From: Nostoc sp. PCC 7524
GTDB taxonomy: Bacteria; Cyanobacteriota; Cyanobacteriia; Cyanobacteriales; Nostocaceae
DNA: 64,000 nucleotides
Assembly: GCF_000316645.1 (NCBI RefSeq)
Contig: NC_019684.1
Location: 1,674,001 to 1,738,000, forward strand
Direction of reading: 5' to 3'
The notes below the pieces were generated by a model, which had not been told where the DNA came from, ran no database searches, and saw nothing but the letters and a program-made list of their open reading frames with translations. The position numbers and the translations under genes were made by a program. Each line of letters begins with the position of its first letter. Within the stretch, counting starts at the first letter, position 1. This document shows positions 33,801 to 37,349 of this stretch, one piece after another.

Positions 33801-35649
33801 TAATGAGAGTACCTGTGGTGTTAAGTGTCCCACCACTCAGGACTAATTTGGCTACATCTAATGTTTGTGATGCTAGTGTCAAGCTACCACTACTGACAAG
33901 CAGATTTGGTAGTAAATCAATATTTGTCTGAAAGTTGACATTTCCTCCCGAAATCTGGACTGTTCCTAGACTGGTGAAAATGCTGTTGGCATCGATTGTA
34001 TAGTCATCACTCCATTGTGCGGTTGTGTTGGCAGCGAGTTGAAACGTCCCCCCATTACTGCTACCACCACCATTGAAGTTGATATTTCCACTTTGTAAGT
34101 CAACAGTGCCAGTGTTGTGGAATTGTGATTGATAGAAATTTGTTGTTCCTGTAGCACCCGATTTAATTAAACTGCCACTGTTATTAAACGTTAGGTAGTA
34201 AAGATAGTTGTCATTTTGAATTTCAAAAATGCCCTGGTTATTGATGACATCCTCAGCACTGTTATATTCACCATCGATATAACCGCCATCCCAAATGATT
34301 GTCCCCGTATTGTTGAGGGTGACTTTTCCCCGGATACCTTTGTAACCACTGGTGGTAATTTTCAGGCTAGACTGTGCAGCAATATTGACAATTCCAGTCC
34401 CAGAAATTGTGCCACTTCTCCATTGATTTTGTCCTTGCAGGGTAACTGTACCTGTGGTGTTGAGTGTCCCGCCACTCAGGGTAAAGTCATCAATAATGAG
34501 AGTACCTGTGGTGTTAAGTGTCCCACCACTCAGGACTAATTTGGCTACATCTAATGTTTGTGATGCTAGTGTTAAGCTACCACTACTGACGAGCAGATTT
34601 GGTAGTACATCAATATTTGTCTGAAAGTTGACATTTCCTCCCGAAACCTGGACTGTTCCTAGACTGGTGAAAATGCTGTTGGCATCGATTGTATAGTCAT
34701 CACTCCATTGTGCGGTTGTGTTGGCAGCGAGTTTGAACGTCCCCCCATTACTGCTACCACCACCATTGAAGTTGATATTTCCACTTTGTAAGTCAACAGT
34801 GCCAGTGTTGTGGAATTGTGATTGATAGAAATTCGTTGTTCCTGTAGCACCAGATTTAATTAAACTGCCACTGTTATTAAATGTCAGGTAGTAAAGATAG
34901 TTGTCATTTTGAATTTCAAAAATGCCCTGGTTATTGATAACATCCTCAGCACTGTTGTAGTCACCATCAACATAACCGCCATCCCAAATGATTGTCCCCG
35001 TATTGTTGAGGGTGACTTTTCCCCGGATACCTTTGTAACCACTGGTGGTAATGTCTAGATTAGACTGTGCAGCAATATTGACAATTCCAGTCCCAGAAAT
35101 TGTGCCACTTCTCCACTGATTTTGTCCTTGCAGGGTAACTGTACCTGTAGTGTTGAGTGTGCCGCCACTGAGAGTTAGGTTATTGTTAATCAACCCTTCA
35201 TCAAGGATAGTCAAACTACCACCGGAAATGACTAAATTCTCTTGAGATGTTAGCTTGGCAATGGATGCCGAACCTTGGCGAAAAGTGATAGTAACTTCTT
35301 GTGGAACATCGATAACTACTTCATCATTAGCGCCAGGCAATCTGCCTGCACTCCAGTTATTTGGATTATCCCAAAAACCGCTACCTCCTTGCCAATAAAG
35401 TATTTCTCTGGTGTCTGTTAAAGAACCAACCAAGGGATCTTCTATGAAGCTAGTCGGTTCACCATAGGCAATAACTGTCTCCTGTGAAGATTCTCTATTT
35501 GCTGACCAATTTATGTCTAAAAGTGGCTCTGTACTGAGTTGTTCTAATTTGCCAGATAAGGGATCACCAAGTAAATCTGGAATTGCCAACTGTTGCGAAT
35601 CTAATTGTGTTGCAGCAACCTGGAGAAAATCTTCTTGATTGAGTTCCAT
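9886..35649 (-). CDS. Giant 8,587-residue mosaic surface-type protein with two embedded hydrolase modules
   Basis: One frame of 25.8 kb without interruption. Approximate module order by residue: 1-80 polar, no Sec signal; 82-145 YWQGGSGFWDNPNNWSAGRL block; 145-1210 five near-identical beta-rich repeats; 1213-1330 CARDB; 1333-1625 three cadherin-like repeats; 1629-3316 thirteen more CARDB units; 3325-3510 PPC-like and IPT/TIG-like domains; 3510-4010 unrecognised; 4190-4430 beta-propeller; 4655-5525 nine putative-Ig repeats; 5725-5985 RHS-like segment; 6103-6165 dockerin; then Big_2-like, ZU5-like and a second propeller (6785-7220); 7350-7670 peptidoglycan-binding plus MepA-like endopeptidase; 7700-7840 metzincin-type protease (HELGHIIGLAD, H7802); two cadherin-like, two PKD and a Calx-beta-like repeat; 8500-8587 dockerin. 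Likely an extracellular adhesin or matrix protein with wall-cleaving and proteolytic activity (inference). Codon use and HIP1 sites look like the neighbours. Confidence 0.9.
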   Translation of the reverse strand: MELNQEDFLQVAATQLDSQQLAIPDLLGDPLSGKLEQLSTEPLLDINWSANRESSQETVIAYGEPTSFIEDPLVGSLTDTREILYWQGGSGFWDNPNNWSAGRLPGANDEVVIDVPQEVTITFRQGSASIAKLTSQENLVISGGSLTILDEGLINNNLTLSGGTLNTTGTVTLQGQNQWRSGTISGTGIVNIAAQSNLDITTSGYKGIRGKVTLNNTGTIIWDGGYVDGDYNSAEDVINNQGIFEIQNDNYLYYLTFNNSGSLIKSGATGTTNFYQSQFHNTGTVDLQSGNINFNGGGSSNGGTFKLAANTTAQWSDDYTIDANSIFTSLGTVQVSGGNVNFQTNIDVLPNLLVSSGSLTLASQTLDVAKLVLSGGTLNTTGTLIIDDFTLSGGTLNTTGTVTLQGQNQWRSGTISGTGIVNIAAQSSLKITTSGYKGIRGKVTLNNTGTIIWDGGYIDGEYNSAEDVINNQGIFEIQNDNYLYYLTFNNSGSLIKSGATGTTNFYQSQFHNTGTVDLQSGNINFNGGGSSNGGTFQLAANTTAQWSDDYTIDANSIFTSLGTVQISGGNVNFQTNIDLLPNLLVSSGSLTLASQTLDVAKLVLSGGTLNTTGTLIIDDFTLSGGTLNTTGTVTLQGQNQWRSGTISGTGIVNITSQSNLDITTSGYKGIRGKVTLNNAGTIIWDGGYIDGEYNSAEDVINNQGVFEIQNDNYLYYLTFNNSGSLIKSGATGTTNFYLSQFHNTGTVDLQSGNINFNGGGSSNGGTFQLAANTTAQWSDDYTFDSQTIFSGAGTVQVSGGTVNLNLTTVNLPHLVLSGGTLNTTGTLIIDDFTLSGGTLNTTGTVTLQGQNQWRSGTISGTGIVNIAAQSSLKITTSGYKGIRGKVTLNNTGTIIWDGGYIDGEYNSAEDVINNQGIFEIQNDNYLYYLTFNNSGSLIKSGATGTTNFYQSQFHNTGTVDLQSGNINFNGGGSSNGGTFQLAANTTAQWSDDYTFDSQTIFSGAGTVQVSGGTVNLNLTTVNLPHLVLSGGTLNTTGTLIIDDFTLSGGTLNTTGTVTLQGQNQWRSGTISGTGIVNITSQSNLDITTSGYKGIRGKVTLNNAGTIIWDGGYIDGEYNSAEDVINNQGIFEIQNDNYLYYLTFNNVGTLIKSGNTGTTTFYYSQFHNTGTVDLQKGKLSFIAGNFVNSSGQILQNGGIFDTAGSSFVEDNQLPDLKITAANAPTNTKPGSSIAISWTVANVGNDVTNVSDWYDGVYLSQDDIFDFTDTFITRIAKPKQLAINSSYTVDRTIILPEIATGQQFLIFVADEKYNQVEAQEANNFFAKAIQFLNVNNNPPTDIELTNNQVNENSANGTLIGTLATTDSDIGDTHTYKLLDNAEGRFFLDGNQLKVANGALLDFEINNQYDIVVQTVDQGGLSFDKTLTIQLKNVNESPVNIQISNSSVDENSPNGTEIGVFSTTDLDGVDTHTYILVDNAGDRFQLVGNQLQVKQGDLLDFEASTNHQITVRTTDAGGLSFEKTFTINLRNVNEAPTAIQLSHTNINENSPNGTVIGNFTTIDPEGGTNYSYSLLNDAQGRFKITGNQLVIADGSLLDFESNTNHPIIVRSQDVGGLTVDSTFNITVNNLQEPDLTIQLTSVPPNAQFGTAFNVTWVVKNVGDDPTTNNWSDRLYLSTDSAISQDDILLVTKAASQTPLSPNGQYLQTASITIPLNQNSLAGQYYILVETDTFKNQLEINETNNIAQQILQLTLPELPDVLVSNIVLPSTARPGQTVNIGWLVTNQGQGIAQGAWVDKIYLSVDGTLNGATLLSSVIRNVDLAANQTYNASANVVMPSVADGNYQLVIVTDGDNAVFEGDKENNNLLVASTGLTIGNPDLVPTITSAPQTATSGTTISLQWNVKNQGLLKTSETWLDKVYLSTDNQWDSQDILLAEFNHIGELANNQSYNAELNVNLPIGARGNQYLLVVTDSNNQVNEGNRETNNTAAAAINIQLAPYADLAVSNVTAPTLTIDDPATVTIGWQVTNLGTGTGKVNSWVDRIIASTDEIVGNGDDRILGNFTHTGFLEVNASYSRSETILLPPAFQGRYRLFVQTDATGLVYENNSETNNADQAPQFFDVMTKPYADLVISGLATDATGNSGQFLNISWQVKNQGIGITDTSSWSDTVRLAKNADGTNVVTTANFQHVGSLAVGGTYNRTVQLPLPNGLQGEFYVVLDTSGPFEFIYNNNNRFIFSNPVTINLSPAPDLVVTDITAPTAIKAGKTIDVSWTVKNQGLGAATGQTWTDSIAIREVGNPNALAITLRSFTYDNNLGAGNFYQRSEQVTLPNNIQGLYQVEVTTNVGGSLFENGATNNNRSVDDQSIEISLPPLPDLQIIELEAPDSISAGGAIAVKFVVKNQSQAVATSTPRWKDHVYLSLTAPQNNLIPGDALLLGSLDNGAALAPTESYQSQISNLVIPRNYRGKAYIIVKADAGNQVNEYPQDNNNILFKEIQINPLPPADLVVSNVVANDQAFDGSTIEVTYKVTNKGVGETDRNTWTDTIWLTRTKKRPSPIAQGSEGEGAAFDILLGTFSHTGSLLVGESYEKTVRVKLPDHLSGEWHITPWTDAYNVVTEDTLTDNINPDDPNEVDNNNYKARPITVLLTPPADLIVESITPTAQAVGGQPFTVKWTVKNQGTSVTSSDTWTDYVYLSDAPQLNVSGAKYLFLGAFNHNSQLNPDQTYTTERTFNLTPAANGQYVIVITDPNIGGGSVWEGDYENNNSLSVQTNVTAAPADLVVTDIITQQQNFSGEQTTIQWTVKNIGGAMWSGTRFWTDRIYIAPDPTFIPSRAIELGSVSYSPEQPLGTGDSYTQTKQFTLPRGIDGDYYIYVFTDIGTGIIDGGNNDESRKFYLSHGFEDPSNNSNVKPIPVTYREPDLQVTDLVVPTQKPSSGQVIPISWKVTNLGTRDTREAGWLDRIYLSRDPSLDNSDQLLGTYIRYGGLAKAASYQATQNVTLPDGIEGDFYILVFADSNITGLIPPGGPGVDFEGIDRELARVGEFRDEGNNITSAFLPIALTPPPDLQVTAILGVPERTTIGQSFNITYTVSNVGTGDTSALQTQWEDLIYLSRDPFLDLQSDRYLTRVQQYNKTLKAGESYNETVTLKLPTDLSGPFYVFVVTDPQRHTPRGQVFEGNNETNNATPSTPIILEVPPPADLQVGDITVTGAVKSGEPINLNWTVTNYGPNAAKGQWSDSVYLSSDAIWDIGDRLIGRFDYSGEIKPGESYTGQLLPSQAYLPAATPGQYRIIVRTDIYNQVYEAENEVNNITPAANPVNVTVDKLQLGVSLPTTLSTGQERLYQIDVGFGQTLKVDLTTAANTSTNELFIRYGDVPTPFNYDAIYTTPLQANQSVIVPTTKQGTYYVLVRGQYAPSNNTPVTLLADVLPFSITNVATDRGGDGKYVTTHIYGAQFHPNAIVKLVRPGFAEYEPVSYKVIDSTQIQAIFDFTDAPHGLYDVKVINPDGKQAIVPYRYLVETALEPDADIGLGGPRVLSPFPTGNIGRYGVSLINQTNLDLPYVFFEFGLPELGKNGEFFGLPYVTFNTNLGGTPEGLRDIPWASLASEVNTTGEILAPGYAVDLETRGYAGLNFTAHVYDGIEELLAQNPKLLETLDEDLDLAFKFHILAAATPMTRDEFISKQRQEALKLRQKILADQTTSQGLIVLAANEENWIALYLTALEQAGLLRPEDQPPPVRENPYLVSLMATLSSGILAGPAGNQIVTNGNLVAFFAQVRQWYGHNPELLGNAAPPPASEYDQQLTQRTRFEAFNIYVPHKTRLDLPGFVEVNPPDFSRFFSGVVSNQLASITGPLGFGSDQFIPTGQALPYTINFTNAANAASSPSQIQIATQLDPDLDPRTFRLGGLQIGDIQVHIPNGRGTFQGDFNFVQSQGFILRVNAGLDVTTNTATWLLQAIDPTTGELIQGRDVGLLPANDANGAGTGFVTYTILPKVGTATGTEITATAGVEFNTTAPEQTLATVHTVDGVAPTTTVTVTPLVPGGSDYQVEWQAVDDTNGAGVKHVTVYVSENGGNFVIWQRQTTETSGVYSGQAGNTYRFIALATDNAGNREQPQLGIQAPDDGSSVNLGTLPSIPGTTTPDLGTAPTPNPQPSPQTNPLFTEAEKLIPVNLDTTRESEFSTVLRPFIAEAFATGILPSHGNIGAMAIAVRTDGSVITSGGRGRNQLFILPREGGQVGTALATLPYPIFDLAFDSQGNLWAATGGGPLLQLNPQTGAILQEFGDSITQTLAIHPTTGLIYVSSGNGIEIFNPTTQTFSHYSDLRVGNMAFDSNGDLWAAVWPERGDVVRFGADGKPQKMLQFATPVDSLSFGKTGSTLEGLLFISNNSGVKPNTPSQLIMVDLATLRWVAVAQGGSRGDIVKTTADGRVLLSQSQQIDVLSPLLPPRVAATNPAPNANVTLPNSTILVTFDQDMFVGAATDTASVTNPNNFRLTGENVGTITPQQVVYDAASRSALLTFDALIPDKYELLVESTVQSRARLAMTADYLGNFTAISDFSALVDFAFANPRSDRGDGTISYEVTITNKADYQLQLPLLLLLQPAPYVTGQPVGTVGQNQEGAYLLDLSASLPSGVLDPGAAISARTISIQNPEQLRADFAPGIYALPYPNQAPQFTSNPVTTATAGQAYSYQATAQDPDGVALSYLLYSAPAGMTINSSTGLISWTPTAESAVATPVVLRVYDSRGGHSTQSFTIQVAGGNSTPVLEALPEEITGREGELLQIAISATDADNQRLIYWADNLPGGAVFDPQTRILSWKPGFDAAGTYANVQFFVSDGLQTSSQSVTLLIAPQNQAPNLIRPSDRTIQEGDRIRIPLIATDPENQTLTYISTLLPPGATLNPQTGVFEWTPAYFQAGEYEIPFSVSDGESVTTKVTKITVLNVNAAPVFDNLDRWQIQEGQAINFRAFALDPDNPGFIPQIRNSDGTLTPLEGSEPTVTYTVTNLPTGATFDPATAIFSWTPGFTSAGNYIVTFTATDNGDGTGVNRATTVNVPIQVLNSNRPPQIQPLDNRTIQRGEVLEIPIQVIDPDGNPVVITAQGLPGYDIPSFATFTDNGNGTGLLLLTPGMNETGDYTITFTATDNGDGGGQTAILSDEYTFVVTVDAPNEAPKLNFLGNRVAVVGETLQFTVQVSDRNQDPLNFTTVSLPPGATLTNTSIYGQAIFNWQLTLADVGTYTSTIKVTDSGNGDSNQALSDQKTFNIVVRTANQAPVLPAINPQVINKGQTITLSLNATDSDGDTITYSSPNLPIGAVLDPVTGIFTWTPNFSATGIQVIANDGNKSSLQTFSVQVSNANQNPVLIPLPAQFGRENTLLQFTLAANDPDGDTLTYAPISPLPIGALFDTQTRQFRWTPGFEQAGDYLLKFAVFDPQGASSSIDVPVSIENVNRPPTLEVTNHNAVLGQELTFKLVGQDPDLNTTLTYTAQNLPTEANFNSQTGEFSWIPNPGQAGDYVVTFAVTDGAATTTETALIRTAINPPVLPVAIEITPSFASVPNQKVLIHATANSLAGITNLTMTVNGQAINLDAQGRGEFTPQTSGRFIVEVTAKDEDGYTGTGQTVIKVRDPQDQLAPVVSFAPGLNGAQIATTTDIMGAIADTNLDEWVLEIAPLGSKAFVKLASGNTPTNTTLSQLLPDALNNGFYQLRLTARDISDRTSTTTATVEVHSPSKSAQYTRTETDLSVNLGGTTIDLVRAYDSLNYAQSSTFGYGWRLVNTDTQIQTNVPLTGREQLGVYNPFRLGTKLYLTLPTGERVGFTFQPQQQQIPGFTYYTPAWVADAGVNYTLKSVDALLTLAGNSLYEIKTGQPYNPANSLYVGTKYTLTAPDGTIYHLDATGKVKSQITANGNQLIYSDSGIIATATGEAISFVHDAQGRLTQITAPDGRVLTYTYDDQGNLINARNLALGQSSRYSYSGDEQNLLTLVATPSQAGQAIDYSNSAPQISPVIADLGSANQYFGQTTNGNLTAGQIQRYTFSVRGSEILSTDTDSVLLGVEVLATGELQPGTPIIRSLTPLFSQTTANSAFGLFSINREGLNLIEIAGANNTTTGAYSLRVFVPGDVNSDGKVDGVDSQLMMSALGSVLGDTEYSLALDVNRDGAINATDVQILGSNFGFIANQAPVVQTATRLTHQDLELTIPLGSLATDPDDDPIFFRLINPVNGTVQLSADGQKAVFIPTLGYAGVASFQVLADDGFGSSAPVTLTVNVSDAPLIDLRMNLSGAILNLGDSTQLVVTGDFSDQSNVILPLSYLSTELTNPQIVSLSPQGIINTREAGSTILRVSRDGLQAISSIAVDIPDEEGYGSFLGLDYLDVYPQALTVATPGATRQLIISRGGLDFNLTSASTGTVYVSSNPKVVTVSPEGLITAVAPGRATVTIINGVAQEDIPILVELPHIGPTPIGQGGGAVQGNDGSIVTIGPNVLEQNVTVSIAGVDANSLPFSAPEIFQLAGAFELQVGDKPLREAVQLAIPVASNIPVGSQVQFFRASTIVDENGQVKPVWLAVETGIVGADGMARTSSPPSQGVQRSGTYIVSYYPDITGTVVINATGNTGTGAVAIASTSTGTSFGTALTSSLGFVMLLPAISWVINIFRSNPDDSVSITPTPVSVNPGLNELTVRLAPPTATAPASDPPQITQVNYVRGDNELLIEGQRFLDANAREVNGIRLGSRNSDVEVVFKGLNGELKRVSGSDLQVVSATQIKVLNVPDDIILGLSEIKVERKYWTLDGGFVTGNINWITGTKESNVARLEPKDGLAFAALSSQEMAIMNVSTGELLKKVNLGATQVAIATTNDLTRAYVGLSNGSIAVVDAAALQELGFTAPLLPPRIVLPGNSSGEFFLAIDPDNQFLYATGPNDTIYVIDIRPSSPTFHQVQTFSLGNTGSKIELRGLAISADGRRLYVAAAKTRLYGDNSWYKGNRDPGQIYVVSIDPNDNAITTSNQLGIPLYRTVIKVLDVGIAPETIVATPEASKLIFTTMLDNGRGFHTLTVLNDDPINYLAQVNTVDLTLPGSNKYALSITNAKDIAILPDLSYAFVSDWGQPSFPGNITGDSVIRDEGRTGAKIGVIKDPFGAAKFVGATTPRWLQFAGSLALTPDGKTLLVGYRYDNGVRVYDVQRLINTVENPGNASDLKEKPIDVINPSVEKTPFGTDAGPRDLATQVEAPIVVEYAGGRFGDIIKIDLKSLLAQTFASPRDFGLDIGSFVNGKVATLTFAPGNIQPFVVQEDTQLSNLSLGNQFEDTGVFYFVPELDINKIRSEQALNASLAVGRGFFTDQNGKRRQIQIKIQVSDTTNPFTGGGTQLGYNYFELLGTVGNGAQNNPLDVYRIEQRLQYFGFLGWGGTFVGNQPSASSQEIKVDGLSDRTTEEAIKLFQAAVRPDNNAQSNPFGNVVTGRVNSTASATSVDRLAYDWLNATNAPRWLELIDPDSVDNPQATPFATNNGVFDILPERNTDNPNIGARTGRKPQSERYGTSWAINIFRQGAGNVPGTQETAGISDIYSDTRPDVHATHKAGLDLDVSIRNYTAIAGTTAITHAANNLSFDDQVTHYLNPANGLTAGEIQVVQEIAEYYRLTTLGNSELPQFNVVYIGHPANTATQPNHARIRTVLTRLGINNVLTPPHHHHYHLRLHPPTRVDLPRPITAVQLPSVSVDNVINVSNPDLQVIAHAAISRWQSVGLTDEQLALLQDVQFEVSNLSDQTLALAANKVISIDTDAASYGWFIDTTPTTDEEFTQVISDWERHTNTASPIAGKIDLLTVVMHELGHIIGLADVPVSVDPTRLMTSKLDTGIRRLPSLLDLSWDTHTEDQPVNTTTSYYSLDFTPPTYQLTTPTLPVTTVQSIQSPATGISNGTFAISDVNTPGFGWLSRGNSTVENGQAVIREGDRFNSGFFQTFIIPDGTKALQFKILQTNLGSTTLTPPDAFEVALLNPNTMNSLLGTAAGLTQTDALLNIQHNGQFYLAPQVTVTGTDLLTVNIDLTGVNAGTAATLYFDLLGFGERDAAVIVDDVVLLGDIGNTSPVAVNDQVTTNENIAVTISVLTNDTDSDGSLDTGSIVIASAPTNGTTQVNPDGTITYTPNANFNGTDSFTYTVKDNTGTTSDPATVTVTVNATNNAPVANNDSITTNEGSAVTIPVLNNDTDSDGSLDTESIAIASPPTNGTTQVNPDGTITYTPNANFNGTDSFIYTAQDNEGLTSNPATVTVTVNNLTPTITDISANTNLNEGETTTFSATATDPGNDSLTYTWNFGDNSDTVTGQTVQHTFADNGNYTITLTVTDSEGAATTQTILVNVANVAPIVEAGENQTTATGTNISFAGQFTDPGILDTHTITWDFGDGEQVTGTLNPTHSYTQDGQYTVILTVTDKDGGTTSDTLTVSVNSQLPKVTINDVTVNTSDSNNIYAEFTVKLSTASNSPVTVDFNTADDSAIANTDYIPASGKLTFAPGETVQTIRVALKKPKVGDIDGDGDVDTNDMNLLLAARNTPATPPQGTTKAFSLLLGNATGAILDDHLGLATLMGTKYDPRDLDGDGMITVLDARKLALIIRHPG
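32090..35190 (-). repeat. Near-identical tandem repeats at the N-terminus of the giant gene
   Basis: Five copies of a block coding for SGGTLNTTGTVTLQGQNQWR and what follows. The landmark ATTGTGCCAC occurs at 32441, 33077, 33713, 34406 and 35099, giving spacings of 636, 636, 693 and 693 bp. The units are therefore 212 or 231 codons long. The long form has an insert reading LLVSSGSLTLASQTLDVAKL, the short form has NLTTVNLPHLVLSGG. About 360 bp starting near 32425 and again 636 bp later show no difference that I can see, which points to recent duplication or gene conversion. Confidence 0.95.
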
Positions 35650-36313
35650 ATTAACCGTAGTGAAGTCAGGAGAATAGACAGGAAACAGCTATTTGCTAGT
35701 TATTAATAATTTGGTTTTGGATGAATATCAAATATGCACTGCAAAATAGCTAACTCCGCATATAGGAATAAAAAAATTCATAAACAGATGGAGTTGCTTT
35801 GCTGTTAGCTGCAATATGTCAGTTGTTTAAGTGAGTTTTTAAAGATTGATAGTGTTAGCTGATCAATACCATTGTTTTGTATAAATAACTAATAACTTTT
35901 ATTTTCATAGATATTTACAACAGATTTTAGATGTATCCATAATTTAATCACATTACATACTGATCCGATTTTTAAGTATTTATAAAATTATTATGGCAAA
36001 CGTCGCATTTTGGGTAGTTCACGCTGCTGTTAATGCAATTATTTCATGATAATTATGCTAAAGCCGCAATAAGCTTACGTAAAAAGTGTAACCCATGTTG
36101 CTACTTAGGTAACTGACCAGGGAAAACGCACTTGAATTTAAAGTGATAGTGAATAATACTTGTTAGAGCTAAATAAATTTGCTGTATCTGCGATCGCATC
36201 CCCAGCGCATCCCCAGCGCATCCCCAGCGCATCCCCAGAGTATCCCATGAGATGCCTCTAATTCAAAATGCCATATAACTATTGCCAATAAAGTATGCGT
36301 TGCTCATCTAATT
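35650..36313. other. Upstream region of the giant gene
   Basis: This 664-bp AT-rich gap lies between the divergently oriented giant gene and a small gene. It should carry the giant gene's promoter, but I see no clear motif. Apart from the 11-bp tandem repeat and a HIP1 octamer at 36190, it holds nothing I can name. Confidence 0.5.
36196..36239. repeat. 11-bp tandem repeat GCATCCCCAGC, four copies
   Basis: Four head-to-tail copies of GCATCCCCAGC (the last ends in A) directly follow and overlap a HIP1 octamer GCGATCGC at 36190-36197. A unit that is not a multiple of three, in a non-coding gap, points to slippage expansion. Confidence 0.95.
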
Positions 36314-36679
36314 GTGCAGATTAACAGCGATGAACCGCAACAAGTTCAATATAGTGAACGTCTCCCTTTGAAATCTGGAGATACCATGAAAATTTTAAAT
36401 GTAAATTATTGCATACCAACTAAAGTAAAACTCAACAAATTAGAAGCGAAAGCATATTTATTTAAAGATAGTATCGAGACTTATGAAAATATGTTATCAA
36501 CTCCTAGCACCTTCCCCACTCATACAGGTTGTCACAATATCAGCAACTTTCCCAAATCATGGCAAATAGCAGCAGGACAACACCGAGTTACCATTCCTAT
36601 AATTAGGTATGATGGAAGTCGTAGAGTAGTTGACAAAAGTTTTTATTTTAACTTAGATGTTGGTCAGTCACGCCAGTAG
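36314..36679 (+). CDS. Small protein of unknown function, possibly 5'-truncated
   Basis: I do not recognise this 121-residue product. The start given is GTG at 36314. An ATG at 36386 has a GGAG five bases upstream and would give 97 residues. The frame stays open back to a stop at 36248 without another good start, so the gene may have lost its 5' part. The sequence looks beta-rich, with two cysteines, no signal peptide, and a C-terminal pattern (AAGQHRVTIPIIRYDGSRRV) resembling the last strands of an Ig-like fold. Its stop codon TAG lies within the first bases (GTAGGGTGCG) of a dispersed repeat, so its native C-terminus may have been replaced. Confidence 0.45.
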   Translation: MQINSDEPQQVQYSERLPLKSGDTMKILNVNYCIPTKVKLNKLEAKAYLFKDSIETYENMLSTPSTFPTHTGCHNISNFPKSWQIAAGQHRVTIPIIRYDGSRRVVDKSFYFNLDVGQSRQ

Positions 36680-36783
36680 GGTGCGTTGAAGCAACACGTA
36701 ACGTACCACTATCATACGGTGCGTTACGGCTAGATATCATTGCTCATACGCCTAAATGATCACATAGCCGTAACACACCCTAC
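36676..36783. repeat. Palindromic repeat element with GTAGGGTGCGTT ends
   Basis: A 108-bp element starts GTAGGGTGCGTT and ends AACACACCCTAC, with an inner inverted pair GTGCGTTACGGCTA / TAGCCGTAACACAC. It has no coding capacity. It shares its ends with elements at 37381 and 44365, and may also end transcription of the small gene whose stop codon it contains. Confidence 0.75.
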
Positions 36784-36962
36784 TTAATATTTAGTTGATA
36801 TGTATTTACCTTGCTGAATATTGTGTAATCTTTACAAACACACTCATCATCTAGAGGATTTAATCAAGTATTAAGCAATAAGTGTAAATACATTATTGTT
36901 CACTCTCATAATATAGAGAGATATGAAATTAATTTAATAATCAACTACGAGGTTGTATTAAA

Positions 36963-37349
36963 ATGCCTAAATGGAAAGTTGTAACAGAATTTACCTTTAA
37001 TGCTGCCCACTACATCAGAGATTATAATGGCCCCTGTGGCCGGATGCACGGGCATAATTATCAAGTCCGCATAGAAGTTACATCTACACAATTACACGCT
37101 TCACAATATTGTCCACACCCGGTAATGGTAGCTGATTTTAGAACTTTACGCTGGGCAAAACAAGACTCTACAAAAGGAGGACTTGATCATGGTGTTCTCA
37201 ACGAAGTCATGCCTGCTGAATATGAAACAACCGCAGAGATGATTGCTAAATATATCTACGATGAAACGAAAAAGCGAGTACCGCCAGATGTGCAGCTAAA
37301 AGTTCATGTTTCAGAAACACCTAATAGCTGGGTAGAATACGAAGATTGA
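36963..37349 (+). CDS. queD: 6-carboxy-tetrahydropterin synthase (QueD/PTPS family)
   Basis: This 128-residue enzyme is of the 6-pyruvoyl-tetrahydropterin synthase family. The zinc ligands are visible: H16 in FNAAHY, and H29 and H31 in MHGHNYQV. C25 in GPCGRMHGH is the expected catalytic cysteine. LDHGVLNE, a TAEMIAKYIY helix and a terminal SETPNSWVEYED with the pterin-anchoring glutamate complete the family pattern. QueD converts dihydroneopterin triphosphate to 6-carboxy-tetrahydropterin in queuosine synthesis; in cyanobacteria a pterin-glycoside role for a PTPS paralogue is the alternative. The length is normal. It stands alone, with no other queuosine genes beside it. The ATG at 36963 is the only sensible start. 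Confidence 0.88.
   Translation: MPKWKVVTEFTFNAAHYIRDYNGPCGRMHGHNYQVRIEVTSTQLHASQYCPHPVMVADFRTLRWAKQDSTKGGLDHGVLNEVMPAEYETTAEMIAKYIYDETKKRVPPDVQLKVHVSETPNSWVEYED

Noticed and set aside
9886..35649. The many plus- and minus-strand frames of 60-107 codons inside the giant gene
   Set aside because: They lie in other frames of a continuous, clearly coding sequence, and several repeat exactly because the underlying gene repeats.
9886..35649. A cellulosome-type role from the dockerin domains
   Set aside because: No cohesin, scaffoldin or glycoside hydrolase is present in the window, and dockerin-like calcium loops are common in large cyanobacterial surface proteins.
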